Shown here piece after piece: positions 1 through 12,400 of a stretch of 64,000 nt of DNA (the first letter of the stretch is position 1; each line of letters opens with the position of its first letter). The stretch comes from Paramacrobiotus metropolitanus. Lineage: Eukaryota; Tardigrada; Eutardigrada; Parachela; Macrobiotidae. Below the pieces are notes generated by a model. It saw only the letters and a program-made list of their open reading frames with translations, searched no databases and was not told the origin of the DNA. Location: contig NW_026570435.1 in assembly GCF_019649055.1 (NCBI RefSeq), forward strand, positions 1 to 64,000, read 5' to 3'. A program made the translations under genes and the position numbers.

Positions 1-299
1 TTAGTGACAGTATATAGTGCTTTGGTGTGAACTGTAGTGGTAATAGCGTTCGCCATAAGTAAATCAGTATTGTTCATTGACTGAAGCACTTTAGAAAATC
101 AAAAAGGAACATTCACTTGCTGTAGTACAGATGAATAACGGTAAGTGTGCACCCTTAAAATTCAATAAAGTACGTATCAATTATTTTATCGAGTCCATAA
201 TAGTTCTAATCCACAAACGCGCGCGCTCGTACTATTCTGCTTAGCTTACTAAGGTGACAAACGCATGAAAATTGCGAAAGAACCAAGCTCTACCAATTA
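1..299. other. non-coding flank, nothing recognised
   Basis: No coding exon, RNA gene or repeat could be supported here. The segment ends at the first copy of the 8-bp target duplication of the MITE that follows. Confidence 0.5.
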
Positions 300-307
300 G
301 ATAGCAC

Positions 308-849
308 CAGAGCTGGTCCGATATGAATTTTTCGTCACCGCTACGATACCGCTCCGATACTTCAACTGTCCGATACGATTCCGATACCGCTACGATTTCG
401 CCCAAAATTTCCGATACAATAAATCCGATATTCCGATAAAAAAAAATTTTTAAGTAAAAATTCGCACTGGCCGCGGCATTCACCGGAGCATACCGAAAAA
501 CCGAATTTACGATTTTTTTTAAAATCACCGGTAGTCTATTGGCTGAAATTGCGTTTCTACGATTTCTTAGCGGTTTTTAGTAAGGCATCAGCCTAAAAAT
601 TAACGTTCTAATTCACTTTTTCTTTAAAAACTGAGTCCAAAAATGTTAAAATAATCATTTTTTCGTGCTTATCGGGTGAAAATCCCGCTACGCTAAAGAT
701 TTTGTCGCTCCGCCCGATAAACAGATTTTCCGATCCGCTACGATACGATACAGAATTTTTCCGATACCGCTTTTTCCGATGAAAACATCGGAATTATCGG
801 AGTTATCGGACATATCGGTGGCCTCCGATGACTTATCGGACCAGCTCTG
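308..849. mobile_element. hAT-type MITE (542 bp)
   Basis: The sequence starts CAGAGCTGGTCCGATA at 308 and ends with the reverse complement TATCGGACCAGCTCTG at 849. Both ends are flanked by the same 8-bp direct repeat GATAGCAC (300-307 and 850-857). An 8-bp target duplication with inverted ends beginning CAGAG is the classic signature of hAT transposons. The interior carries no transposase frame; it is rich in direct and inverted copies of CCGATAC and TATCGGA, so the arms can fold back. I infer a non-autonomous element mobilised by a hAT transposase located elsewhere. Confidence 0.88.
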
Positions 850-857
850 GATAGCAC

Positions 858-2740
858 ATATCTGATAAAAACCTGCAATGTGTCCTGTAAATTGTCTGGC
901 TGATGCTGTGGCCCACGGTATTAATACTCTACCAGAACGCCTACCGTAGTCCGTACTAGGTACGCCCATTTAATTCGCTTCGACGACCACGTCGATATCG
1001 GCTGCAGCTAGAACGTACGCCTTCATTCCTTTTCTTGAATAAAGTACACCAGGAACTATTTTCTGGTGCTGAACAAATAAGTTCGCTATAGCGTGGTATT
1101 AGGCATCGTTGCAGAATTGCTCAGCGCTTAGGCGTCATTAAGCGGTGGAATATGAGCGGCGGCGGACTATCTTTCCTGGATGGACAAGGAGCGCCCGGCC
1201 TATGCTGACGGAAACCAACGCCGTGTGTTAATCAACAAAATTGTAAATTTGTGATCTGAATGAAAGAATTTTACACTTTGGGTAGGGTTTCAACTTTCAA
1301 GTAACCTTTAAACCACAAACTCAAAGACGTTTTTAGTGCGGACATAGTGAGTTGGTGCCAAAAATGTTATCTTTTTCGGCTTCTATGTATATGGTGAGGC
1401 CACCAAATTAGGTATGCATTATGAAATTTGATAATTCAGTTAAAAATTAAATATTTTTTCGCTGTTAGTGAACAATGACTACAAATTTGGCGCGAAAAAA
1501 TTCTCAGTCATTGACCCAAACCAAAACAGGACCTAACGGAGACGCACCTCTCTCATGGTCAGGAAATTTTCAACATTCAAACATGACAAACCTGCGATTT
1601 GCGAGACAGAGAAAATTCTTCGGATAAATCAGTCAAAGAAAGCACTGCGTTCGACAGAATGCAAATGCTGCCTGCTTTTCGGCGACAAAAATCGAAAATG
1701 ACGAGCGACTCAAGTGGTTCCCAGACACATTTTCGAGACAGGTAAACCGCTTCTGCCGTAGACCCTTCCGCTTATACACCCATCATGATCAAGCTTAAAT
1801 TGTTAAAATCGCAGATTGCGGAATTGTTAATTTGAATTGCCTTTATTTTCAATGGGCAACGTAGTACCCCCCATCTGGAAAACGTACATGAAAGTACAGC
1901 ACTTAGCACATCCGTTTTTCGTAGCCGAAGCGTATTTTGAACTATCGTCGCCGTACATAGATATAAATGTATGCTGCTTACTGAAAATTTTAAGTAATAC
2001 GATTATTAAAACTACTATTCTCATTTACAGCAACCTTCACGATTGATAGAGCTTCATTTTAAGCAGTGCTCGAAGCGTGAAGAGCCGAAGAGAGCATCGC
2101 ACTAAATTCAAGTGAAGCGGAGCACGACATGATAGTCGGTCAATTTTATAGAAACGCGCTCGTACTCGTAAAATATTATATAGAGTACAGTACGTAGTTC
2201 CATAAATGATTCGGTTATGCGGAAACTATGCCAGAATTCGCATAAAGCTTTTCGAAATCGCAGCGAGTATGTCTTGTGCTAATTTAGTATTCGAATCCTG
2301 AAAACCCGATTTGAAGCGTCATTTATTAAAGATGCTTGAACGTGAATTAAAAGCGTTATAATTGTATGGCCGCTTAGGCAATGGCATCCCGTCCAGTCTT
2401 ACTACCGCAACAGTGAACAGCTGCCAGTACAAATTGTAGAGAAAACAGCACTAACAATAAAAATAAGCATAGAGTAATTTAAGAAAAACTAGTGGTACTG
2501 CATTGCATGTCGCCAAACCAGATATGACGTTCATTAATTTAATTAACTGAAAACTAGAATGCTTCGTATTATACTCGCTTATTCGTAACAATATGACACG
2601 ACAATATTCCACCGTGACAACAATGAGAAAGTCATTTAGCCAAGCGACATATGGGAGCGTAAACAATAGTGCGAGTTATTGTGCTTAGTGACAGCTGGGT
2701 TTATATTAAGCAACATGTTGGAGCCAGTGGATTCTGGTGA
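858..2740. other. gene-free stretch, nothing recognised
   Basis: Only short, low-quality reading frames are present on both strands, with no domain motif and no paired splice signals. I see no tandem array or terminal-repeat element here. Confidence 0.45.
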
Positions 2741-3049
2741 TCATGACATTAATTCAAACGTGGTCATCACAGTTTTGCGGGTGACCATCGGTTCCTGGTA
2801 GCGCATCAGCGGCGCCCCGGCGGTTATCTGAAAGGACGCGATGACCTCGCCCTTAATGACTTGCGGCTGCGTCACTATCGTGCACACACGGTCGACATCG
2901 GTTTTGACCGGCGCCACACTGGTCGTCGGGCCGCACTTGGTGCTGCTCGTGTTAGGCGTTGATGGCATCGGTGAGTGCTGCATGTTACATCTAGACAGAG
3001 ATTGGGGCGTTTGTCGTATTCCGGCGGAGAGAAGTTTTTGTTGTGACAA
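2741..3049 (-). CDS. hypothetical 102-residue protein
   Basis: A continuous minus-strand frame runs from an ATG at 3049 to a TGA at 2741 within an island that is clearly more GC-rich than its surroundings, which is the main reason to list it. The product is rich in Ser, Thr, Pro and Gln with four cysteines. It has no signal peptide, membrane segment or family motif that I recognise. It may be a complete small gene or one exon of a longer one; no strong splice partner was identified. The opposite strand is also open over much of the same island, so strand assignment is uncertain. No function is proposed. Confidence 0.3.
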   Translation of the reverse strand: MSQQKLLSAGIRQTPQSLSRCNMQHSPMPSTPNTSSTKCGPTTSVAPVKTDVDRVCTIVTQPQVIKGEVIASFQITAGAPLMRYQEPMVTRKTVMTTFELMS

Positions 3050-3833
3050 TTTATAGTTGGAGCAGTAATAAGCAGTCGGGCCGATTACTGGATTCCCGCG
3101 GTAGCATCAGATTCGGTGTGCCCAGTGCGTCGGATTTGTTTTTCGTACTGCGATAACAGGCTTTAGCGTAGCTCTGCTTAAAATTTTCACTTAATATGGC
3201 ATATATAAATATGGGATTAACAGCCGAATTAGCGAAACAAAGGCACTGCAGAATAAGCGATAAGTAGACAATGCGATGACTAGCGCAAATTTTTAATGTT
3301 AAATTCGTTAAATCAATAATTTCGTTACGCAGCGGTCCTACGATTCTGAGAATGTTTTTGTCGTTTCATGAAATGCAGTTATGTATTTTTTCTTATAGTA
3401 ACATATAACTAGAAAATAGACCGGTCAAGCGGTCAGTCGCCTGGTCTTGTACAGCAGTGCTTACCGGCTCACCGGCCAGGGCGGCAGATGTAGACGGTAT
3501 TACTGACGGTTACAAATAATACAAAGCGCGCGCAAATCAGCCTATGTGTCGGCGCCGGGCGGCGTTACTTCACCCAATGTCGGCAGTTGCCTGCGCTTCT
3601 AACGGCAAAATTTTCCGGTTTACTTTTCAGTTTTTAATTTTTACCGTGTTTGTATTATTATTGATAATAATACAACTACACAAGTACTGTACACTCTCGA
3701 CATTCCGCAAAACAATCAGTTTTGCTTTTCTGACAGAATCAGCTTAAGTTAATCAGTTTTGCTTAAATTCGTGTTAAGAGGTTTAATATTTTAATTTCAG
3801 TCTGTTTGTGAATCTTTAAGGGCTGTTTGAAAA
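3050..3833. other. upstream region of the NIPSNAP gene
   Basis: No exon or repeat is supported. The 3' part should contain the promoter and 5' UTR of the plus-strand gene that starts at 3834, but no TATA box or other core element stands out. Confidence 0.4.
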
Positions 3834-6800
3834 ATGTACTCCGTAAATCGAGCAGTTGCTTCTCAGTCCCTAAAAGCAGTGTGTGCAGCAAGGTTGGTTG
3901 GTCCGCTTACAGTGTGCAGTTCACATGTCCAGGAACGCTCCGCTTCGTTTAGTTTTCGTAAACGTAACTCGTAAGCATGAATTCATTTTATCCGCAGATT
4001 CGCCCCTTCTAACACCCCGGGACGACATGGTGCTGCATCCGATCAATCGAAGCAGAGGCACGGTAGTCAGAACACAATCAATGAGCCTGGGCGTCCTCCC
4101 CTGCCTGCCCAAAGCTCTTCTTCCGTTAGTCAAAGTTGTCCAGAGAAACTGCCTCAAGAGCAACACAGGACGATTGAAACAGGCCGCGAATCACAGTCGC
4201 GGAAACTGGCCCAGACAGGTGTCATCTACGAGATGCAATGTAAGTTGCTCACTCTCCGAGCAGACAGAAAACGAACGAATATCGTCATTTCATAACAAAC
4301 CATAGCTTTGGTATGCGATTCCTTCGACTCCTTTAGTACTGCATTTGGATTCCAGTTCATCACTATTAATAATTATTGCAATCTAAATTTAATTATTTGC
4401 ATCGTACTTATATACTGATTGAATTTTTAGCACATACTGTGAGGCCGGACCAGCGGACGGAATACATAAACACTCACTGGTCAGTAAGATCGCAAGATAG
4501 AAAAATGTGTTTGAATAAAATTATTAATGGTAAGCAGTCTGCATGTCGCGCTTCAGTTTTAACTATCCTGCGTACTAGAATGTTAATCTCATATGCTAAT
4601 TTTTGTTATGCGATGAGTAAGTCTTTCCTTCGCCGTATTTTTTTAATACAAATACCGTAGTATGCGAAGTATAATTCGGGATAGTTTATGTTTTTTTCAC
4701 CTTACTCTTTACTTAAGGCATCGTGCGGTGAATAAAATGTGCAATGTACTAAAATTTATAAAAAGCTGTTGATCGATTGGACCGTTTAAATTTACTGTAC
4801 ATGTATTGTTCAAAGTTTTGTGTCAATGCAGTGGGGAGGTTGTGAAGGCGGCTCTGAAGAACCAAAAAGTCAAGAGCAATCTAGTCGGAAGCTGGATGGT
4901 CGAGGCTTCGATGACTGGTGGAAAGTTCCTCTCTTGTCCGGTTTCGCCACTGCAGATAAGTGCAAGGTACTTGCACAAGCTGCCAACCTCAAAGGGAGTC
5001 ACCCGCCCGTCCAACGGAACGTGCGAATTGTGCAATGCCGACTACGCACACCTGATGGATCTCTTCAAGTTTTTCGACAACGCAAAGGAGGAAGAAATTA
5101 GATTCGAAGCGAAATTGTACGAGTTTCTAATGTTGCTGCTGCAGTTCACTGTGCCCAAAGGACTTCACGATACGCCCCAAGGCGTAATATCCTCTGCGGC
5201 GAAGAACAAGAGGAAAATTCCGGATAGCTTGATCGAAATGGCGGCCAAAGAAGGGCCAGGTTAGAACTGCACAAATAAACTAGCGCATACACTACTTAGG
5301 TGTACAGTTTCTTTGTCGTGCAAAGCAGGTCTCGCGTGGATTAGCATTCTTTTAAGAAGTTTAATGTATCGAATGTGTAACACCAGTACCGTGAAGACTG
5401 ATAAGTAATACAATACAGAGATGTCACGCAGTACTTTACAAGTGATTGCGTTTTCCGTGCAGTAGAGATGGGCATCGGATTCGAATTTGAAATCTGAATG
5501 CGATAAGACAGTTATTTAAATATCCGATCCGTATTCGACCATGGGATATCAATAATTGTAAAATGAATTTTTAAATTTTTGAAATTTATTTTAAAATCGG
5601 AAAAAAATGCTATACCATGTGTCTTTCATAGCAAAGTTCCAAGAAGATCGGGCAATAACCAGGCTTTTGGTGCACAGCAGTGCATTTAAACTTTTCACCC
5701 GTTTTAGTACGCCACATGTCGGCAACTCGGATATTACGCGCGCAAACGGTTTCCAGAACAATGTATACAAATTATTTAGGTTTAGAATGACATAAAGTAT
5801 TACGGAAAAGTGAATCGGAGTGCGCGGAAGCGGAAGTTTTAGTGTATGTATCCCATTTTTGACACCATGTACCGAGCTATTTCCCTTAATTTCTAAAACG
5901 TACAGGCTTTCGATAGTAGGCAGTATGCACTAATCCTGTCATTGCTGTCCTCTCAATGCTAAAACAAATTAGAATAACCGTTTGCAATAAGCCAATAACT
6001 GTCGGCCAAACAGGCCCAAACTTGTAACAAAAAAATTGAAGAACAGCGACATTCAAATTTTAAAATTAACATTAAAATTTTTGAAATTCAGTTTGAAATT
6101 TATGAAAATCTTTTAACATTGGTACGATAAAAAACGATCTTCATACTTACGTGCTTTATATGCAAAATTTAAAGAGATCGGTCCATAATGAGAAATTTCG
6201 TACACCTGAATGCATTTAAACTTTTGGGAACGTACTTTCTTGCAGCCATAACTCCCGAACCGGATGTTGCGCGCACAAACGGTTTTCACGCTTATGTGTA
6301 CGAATCATCTGTCTACAGAATGTCATAAAACAAAACACAGAAGTGTTTAGGAGTGTGCGAAAGTGAAGTTTTCGTGCACGCACACGAAGTTGGTACCATG
6401 TACCCGGCTACGTTCGTGGTGAGCTGGTCAGAACAGGTAGTCACACATAGTGAACCGCTTAGACAACATTCATCCGCTTTAATTAGTTTAGTGTAAATAA
6501 AAGCTGTTTCTTAAAACTGTAAATTTAGTTGAAACATCGCAAACGTTTCAAATACCCGGCGCCGCGCATAATTACGCGTATCACTTCATTTCTATGTTTC
6601 CCTGTACGTAGGGTACAGCTGATTAGCATTTAGCACGCTACTGGTACAGTGGTACGAATTGAAATAAGTCCGACATTAAGTACAGATAATTCGTTCACTT
6701 CGGTTTCATGTTGGTACTGTACTGAAGTTTTAAAAGTGCCGTGAGCTTATTCCCTTCAACACTTTAGCATCATGAATTTGTAAGCAGATATATGGATCGC

Positions 6801-9648
6801 ATAATTGAGGGCTCTTGACGCTTTGTAACTCGTGTGAATTTGAACGTGTTCGTGCTTGAATATTTAGGAAATGCGCGTCAGCGATTTAATAAATTTATTA
6901 GCATCATGGATCCACAGATATTTATGCAAACAAAAAGATTTGTTACAATCCGTTCATTGTTCAACATCATCTTATGCATTATTCGCGTTTCTGCATGTAA
7001 TTACAACTGTCATGCATACATAGATACGGGTTCTTATGCTCGTACTGTTCTTATGCAGTACTTGTTTGTTTGATCATGAATTTTATTTTTGTTTACATTT
7101 GTGTTCATGTAGGGATGCAAAATGACCCTATCGCGTTTATTTATTGCACCTGCTTATTTATGTAGTTCCTCCGAACCTGGAAAAGGAGCGTTTCATCCTA
7201 ATGTGTTGTGAAGTGAAATTTAAGAAATACGATCAAGAAAAAGCTGCTTCGCAGCTCTTGGAGCAACTGGATGAGTGCTTCAAGTCCGGGCGTGCGTCAC
7301 CAGTAGGTAAGGTTGACAACTCGACACGAAATTTAGTGTCGCAAGATGATTACTCGTAGTGATGCACTATGTCCAAATTTATATCACAATGGCGGTATAC
7401 AAAAGTCACAATTTTTCAATCACAGTAAAAATGTAAGAACTGATTCCACAGCCTCAGCCGACAGCAGAAACAGGCCGTCTAATTATACAGAACATCTCAT
7501 CCAGATTAGCCGATGCTGGTGCTGTTCCCGTGACAGCGCCCGCATTCCCACATTGGATTTCGATGCAAGACCGCGGCGCAGATACTCGATAGCCCGTATC
7601 TCGCCTGTTTTCTGGCGTATCATCTGCCTGAGCGCGGTAACCATGAGAGGCTCCAAAGGTTCCGGTCTGGTTCCAAAGGTCCGTACGTTTCGACTCCTAC
7701 TGCACGGAACATGTAGTTTGGTGTGATGTCACGATATATTGCCACTTTGTCCTGCTCTGCACGCGCCGCGGCTGCTCCCGCTTGTTTCGGTGTTGCCGCG
7801 ATATGCGACAACACTACAGTGCATACATGTTAGCACTATGCTACGTCACCGTTTTTCCTTTTTTCCACGAAGCCAATGTCACTCCGGCCGGCGCTTGCCA
7901 TGAGTTAGGCAAATGCCGGATGGTTCCAGTTCCGATTCAATACCGGCCGAAGCGAAGCCGCGCTTTAAAGTGACATTAAGGCAGCTATGTCTGGCCTTGC
8001 GGCCCCGGCGTTTTTTTTGTAATTGAGGCCGTGGTATCCTCGTGAGTTTACCCATTCACCGCAGTAGCATTTGGTGTGGAGTGATGATCGGTACAGATAC
8101 TTCGAGACGCAGGCCAACTGCTATTCTGACTAAATGGCTGAACAGAATGTCAGTCTACCGTTTTGGTTTCTTTCTTACGAGCCGGTTGCCGCACCATTAA
8201 CTATTTAGGCTCGTTCGATAGAGAATTTTGTTAGCTCGTAAAAACAACAAAACATTTTTGAAAAAATTCAGGTGGGCTCGTTTGCAACGCTGCTAGTTAA
8301 AATCGAGTGAAAAGTTTTGTGTCCCAGGTTTCAAAACATTGTTATCTCGTGGTATTCCTTTCACATATGTACGCTTCGAATATTTTCAACTGTTTTATTT
8401 AGAGAAATACCTTTTATTTTTATAATAAAGCAGTTGCAGTTTGGGTCAAGCTGCTTGCGCTGGGCGAGTTATGCACTCGGCGCAATTTGTGGCTTTTCCA
8501 AAAAATGCCGGTTTTTTTGTTTGGTTTTTATGGGTAATTTTTGTTAAAATTTTTCGCTGCATGACAGGTTGCAATAACAAATGCCGCTTTGATATTTCGG
8601 TGTAGCTAACCCATCGCTCTTGCAGGAACAAGATTGAAACAGTTCAGCTTTAAAGCGTTAATCACACATTTGCTTTCAAAAATCCTGCATGCGGATTGAA
8701 CGAGAATTATTCGTGCGGAGTTTTCTTTATTCCGTGCACTGGCCAAACAGGGTTGATAGAATATTGCTGTTCCTTACAGTAAAAAACAAAAACGAATTTG
8801 TAAAAACTTGCAGTAAAAAACTTACAGTAGAAAGCAAGAACCCGAAACACTAATTTGAGATAACTGAAAAGCAGCAATTTTTAATGTAGGAATGGGTAAT
8901 TTCAAATTCCCGCTTCCAGGACATCCTAGAATCGGTATACCCAGTCTTTTAAAATAATTTTAAAAAAGTTCAATCTTAAGATAATCTTGGTTTGACTTAA
9001 AATTTCCTGTGTTAAAACTTGAAAGCATTGCTCTTTCGAATGAAACTAAACTAAGATGACGACAATCAAGCACTGGACGGATTCAGCGCACCATGGTAAA
9101 TCAGACCGACATTTGGCTTACTTACACTATGCTACTATATACTCGTATTAGCAACTTAGCACTCTTAGCACTCTTAGCACATCTTTTCGTCATACTTTAA
9201 ATCCGGAAAACAGTCAGAACCGTTTCTGGCGATGAGGTAAGTATTTACATCGCTATAATTTTGAGAGAAACCAAGCCACAAGAGTTAATACACTACAGGA
9301 CTTTAACTACTCTGTACAGCTCCGTCCAGTGCGGCTTTGTCAATAAGTTTGATTCTAATCAAGCCTAAAAAAAATTAAATTTGTGATAGGTTTTTACGTG
9401 CAGGTGTATACGGATTTGCCATGTGGAATCTGCACGGAAAACTCTTCTTTAAAGAAAGTCTGAAGGCTCCTGCTAAGGAAATTACAATTTGGAAACATAT
9501 CATTGACAGCAACATCCCCAGTGTCATAAACGCAGTATTGAAGGAGGTGCGTCGGCTGACGATTGAGCACTTAGAAGCGCAGTACAGGCAGCCGGCAGGG
9601 GCTAAAATGTTGCAGGCCAGTAATGGAAAGGGCGCTTCTAAAGGTTGA
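3834..9648 (+). CDS. NIPSNAP-family mitochondrial protein
   Basis: Proposed exons 3834-3970, 3998-4239, 4431-4479, 4832-5259, 7166-7306 and 9404-9648 join in phase to 1,242 nt (413 residues). The first about 46 residues are basic and Ser/Ala-rich without acids at the start (MYSVNRAVASQSLKAVCAAR), like a mitochondrial presequence. A Ser/Gln-rich linker follows. The first repeat begins GVIYEMQSHTVRP, matching the LYKIQFHNVKP region of animal NIPSNAP1, then LVGSW (LVGNW in NIPSNAP1) and ADYAHLMDLFKF. The second repeat includes ILMCCEVKFKKYDQ and VYGFAMWNLHGKL. NIPSNAPs are matrix or outer-membrane proteins with two ferredoxin-like dimeric barrels, linked to mitophagy signalling. The protein is longer than the usual about 280 residues because of the linker and exon 4. 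Intron 1 would be only 27 nt, and the exon 3-4 junction rests on a weak GTCAGT donor, so both need transcript data. Confidence 0.68.
5600..6410 (+). repeat. two diverged copies of an unknown repeat in a NIPSNAP intron
   Basis: The segments about 5600-5860 and about 6150-6410 share ordered blocks: TGCATTTAAACTTTT, then CGGAT.TT.CGCGC.CAAACGGTTT, then a stretch ending in AGAATG.CATAAA, each in the same order and spacing. Both lie inside the 1.9-kb intron 5260-7165. No terminal repeats or coding frame were seen, so the class is unknown; an old direct duplication or two insertions of one short element would both fit. Confidence 0.55.
7480..7814 (-). pseudogene. degenerate reverse-transcriptase-ORF tail fragment
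   Basis: Minus-strand frames read RAEQDKVAIYRDITPNYMF, then a segment containing VGVETYGPLEP, and after a frame change MVTALRQMIRQKTGEIRAIE. This resembles the C-terminal tail found after the reverse-transcriptase domain in many retroelement polyproteins (a basic stretch, then a VAVETLGP-like block, then a helical end). The frame is broken near 7640 and no reverse-transcriptase core is present. It sits in a NIPSNAP intron in the antisense orientation. The assignment is by remembered motif only and is tentative. Confidence 0.38.
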
Positions 9649-10314
9649 GGATATAACGATTGCCCCCCGTGGCGAAGTCCCTTTTTTACAATTTGGATTT
9701 TGTTGTAAGCTTTAATGGAGTTTGTTGTTGTTCATAGGGCTAATTCGAACAAATGCTGTGCCATAATCAGGTCTTGTGGTACTGAACAAAGGATGTTGAC
9801 AATGAGTACTGTAATTCACAAGTCGGATAATTCACCATCGAATACTTTTATAGCACGACACCTTATCCGTCGAAGCCTTATGTGGCCGGCCAAACAGTAA
9901 AAACCGAAACATAGGACAAAACACAAAACAAAACACGGAGAAAGAAAATAAATGCGTAGTTGTTGCATAGCTGATAATGTAGCTCAACCGAAAAATGCTG
10001 ATCCGCAGCACCGAACTGAATATGCACTCCCGGCAGTGCAGCAGATCGAGGGCGGTGTGGACCACCGTTGGTAGTTGAGTAACAATATACTAGGGAAGTG
10101 CACCGCTATAGGCTGGCACTAAAAGACCGAAGCGAAGCGCCAAAATATAGGTAAATAATTACTTGTACATAGTTGTCGATTTTATTTGCAACTTTATCTG
10201 GTTTAGTTAATACGTACTTCAGATAAGGTAATTTAAAAATTGTGAACGAACGGCGCACTTAGGACACCAACATCGATTAGAAAAACAAAGAAGAAAATGC
10301 CAGCAAAAAAGAAA
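9649..10314. other. gene-free stretch after the NIPSNAP gene
   Basis: This is the 3' flank of the NIPSNAP gene. No coding exon or recognisable element was seen before the TIR element at 10315. Confidence 0.4.
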
Positions 10315-11085
10315 GGGTGACACTATAGCCACCCGTAACACCCCCGTTTTTTACAGCCACCCTTTTCCGCACTCCGTTAATTATGAGCATTCTTTTTATA
10401 ATAATTTTTTAATTTGTTTTCAGGCACCTTAAATTTTTATAGTCACCCCTTTTGCAGTTAAGTGCGTTTTTGATCAGCTCGATAATAGTCGTTTCAGGGA
10501 ACAGTGTTGTACCTATAATACGTATGTGCGTTTACATACGGTGAAAAAAGTGGTCGTAGTCGCTCGTGATCGCTCAGGTGCAGAAAGCACTTCTTCCGCA
10601 TTGAATCTCTGTGTGTCCCACGGACACCGCCCACCAGAATTTTTGGCTGTAATAGTGCTATAGCCCTAAGGATAAGCGACAAAGATGCTGGTCACAACCT
10701 ACTACCACCCGCTCGCTGAGGAAAGACGGAGGAAACTGTCACAGTTAACGATATCACCAACATTCGCATCAGAGCGGAAGTAACTGACCGAGAGAGCAAA
10801 GCTAAAGAATGCAAATCACGAGCAAAGCGAAATCTGTTTCGGAAACCCATACGTTGTTATTGAAATGATAATTTCTCCTACTGAAAAGGTCTATGAATAT
10901 CACTATTATTGCCTCCAAATGCAGGAAAACTTATCATAAATTTTTTAAAGAGTTAAAAAAACGGGTGGCTGTAAAAATCAACAGCGGAATGCATATCTAA
11001 TTAAATGCCAACAAAAAAAGTTACTTATGCCGTAAAAACAGGGTGCGAAAAAGGGGTGGATATAAAAACGGGCGTGAAAAGACTT
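10315..11085. mobile_element. non-autonomous TIR element related to the 18.7-kb element
   Basis: The left end GGGTGACACTATAGCCACCC closely matches the first bases of the element at 18666. On the left, blocks of the type GTTTTTTACAGCCACCCTTT are mirrored near 10965-11080 by inverted blocks of the type GGGTGGCTGTAAAAA and AGGGGTGGATATAAAAAC. The interior has no coding frame. No clean target duplication was found and the right boundary is approximate. I infer a decayed, non-autonomous relative of the Mutator-like element in protease gene B. Confidence 0.5.
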
Positions 11086-11289
11086 GCAAATTTTATTGCG
11101 ATAGTTTAGATATTATTTGACCCAAAAGAGTCGGAGAGGCTCCCTAGAAAACGAATGGTTAGCATGAGCCCCTGTAGGTCTCGGCGTAAAATAATTCAGA
11201 TGCTGTGTAATTTGTCGTTATTATGTACATACTTCGCTATGCTACGTGGTAACTTTTAATTTGTTCGTGCGTGACCGACGGACAGAATT

Positions 11290-12400
11290 ATGCGTGACCG
11301 ACATGACCGACAAAAAGTCCCGTTTGTTTGAACATAGAGGACCTTCGCTTTGCTTCGGTCGACAACTCTAGTCCGCTGTTCAAAAAGCATCCATTATGGA
11401 TGGATCTGGTGCTTTCGTTGTTGTCGGAACTCGGAGGTACCGGTAAAACACGTTTGGATACAACTAGCCCGACGGTCACCGCGAATCCGCGATTACGGCT
11501 CCATAGCGGAAGAATATCCTGACAACCTGCAAAAGTTACACTTTCCGGATTACCAATAAAAGACAGAAATATTGTTACACAAGTTACGGTGATTCGTTTA
11601 CGATAACAAACACAGGCAAAATTTCTGGATATTTGCGATTTGTCTTGCGTGCACCATTGTGTTGCAATTGGCTTCAATTTCATCCCAATATTCCAATCAC
11701 CCTGGAACGACAACTACCCGTCCAGTCCTTTCCAAAGCCAGACGGAAGCAAAAGCCTATAATGTTGTCCGCTAATAGCAATGCTGACAGCATTAATAATA
11801 AGAAAGCAGTTACCGAGGTCAGCGGGATGCCGATGTCATGACCTTTTCCTCCGTGCACAGAATACTTCCAATCCTACCTACCAGTAGCCTAATAAACGTA
11901 ATGTAGTAGTTTAACGACCACAGTCCACAGAAGTTAATTATAATACTTCATATAGATACATTTTTACGCTTGTCAATAATGTCAATAATTACCAATAGGC
12001 AAAATGAAGGTGCAGTTTCCCAATTTGTAAAACGCATAAAAGATCTGGAAGAATCCGGTTAAAGCGAAATGACAGTTAATGCGATGTTCGAACGCAATCG
12101 CATAGTTTACGCCGAAAATAGGTAATTCCGGCCGTCTGGAAAAGGTACCTTTTAATGAGACGACAATATTACGGAGAGGCAGTGCTGGGCATGTGCGTTT
12201 ACTTACTAACAAGATAATTATGCCGGAAGCAACCATTGAGCGTAATATTCCGCTTCGCATTACATTTATCCAGATCGCAAAATTTCCAACAGTGGACAGA
12301 ATTGTCAACAGGGGAACGTGATTAATTCAACCCATGTCGTGTAGTAGGGAAGATCGGCGTACGGATCCGCGGAGATGTTCATGGTGTTCATGATTGTGCA
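11290..12400 (-). pseudogene. GPCR-like remnants (possible 7TM gene or pseudogene)
   Basis: Several hydrophobic minus-strand segments lie in receptor order. First is a possible start near 12384 reading MNTMNISADPYADLPYYTTW, followed after a one-base frame break by LLTILSTVGNFAIWI, which has the Gly-Asn of TM1. Then come ALTGFFQIFYAFYKLGNC near 11990-12080 (TM3-like), TSVTAFLLLMLSALLLADNI near 11770-11850 (TM5-like) and RKRITVTCVTIFLSF near 11580-11620 (TM6-like). The frame change falls at a run of four C at about 12320, and other stops separate the pieces. No DRY or NPxxY motif was identified. It may be a decayed rhodopsin-like receptor, or a multi-exon gene I could not assemble; the pieces could also be unrelated. 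Confidence 0.28.

Noticed and set aside
7346-7726. 126-residue plus-strand frame in a NIPSNAP intron
   Set aside because: It lies antisense to the retroelement-tail fragment and lacks a domain or splice continuity with the NIPSNAP exons.
9157-9181. ACTCTTAGC tandem triplet as a possible functional element
   Set aside because: Only about three short copies in an intron; too little to call more than chance slippage.
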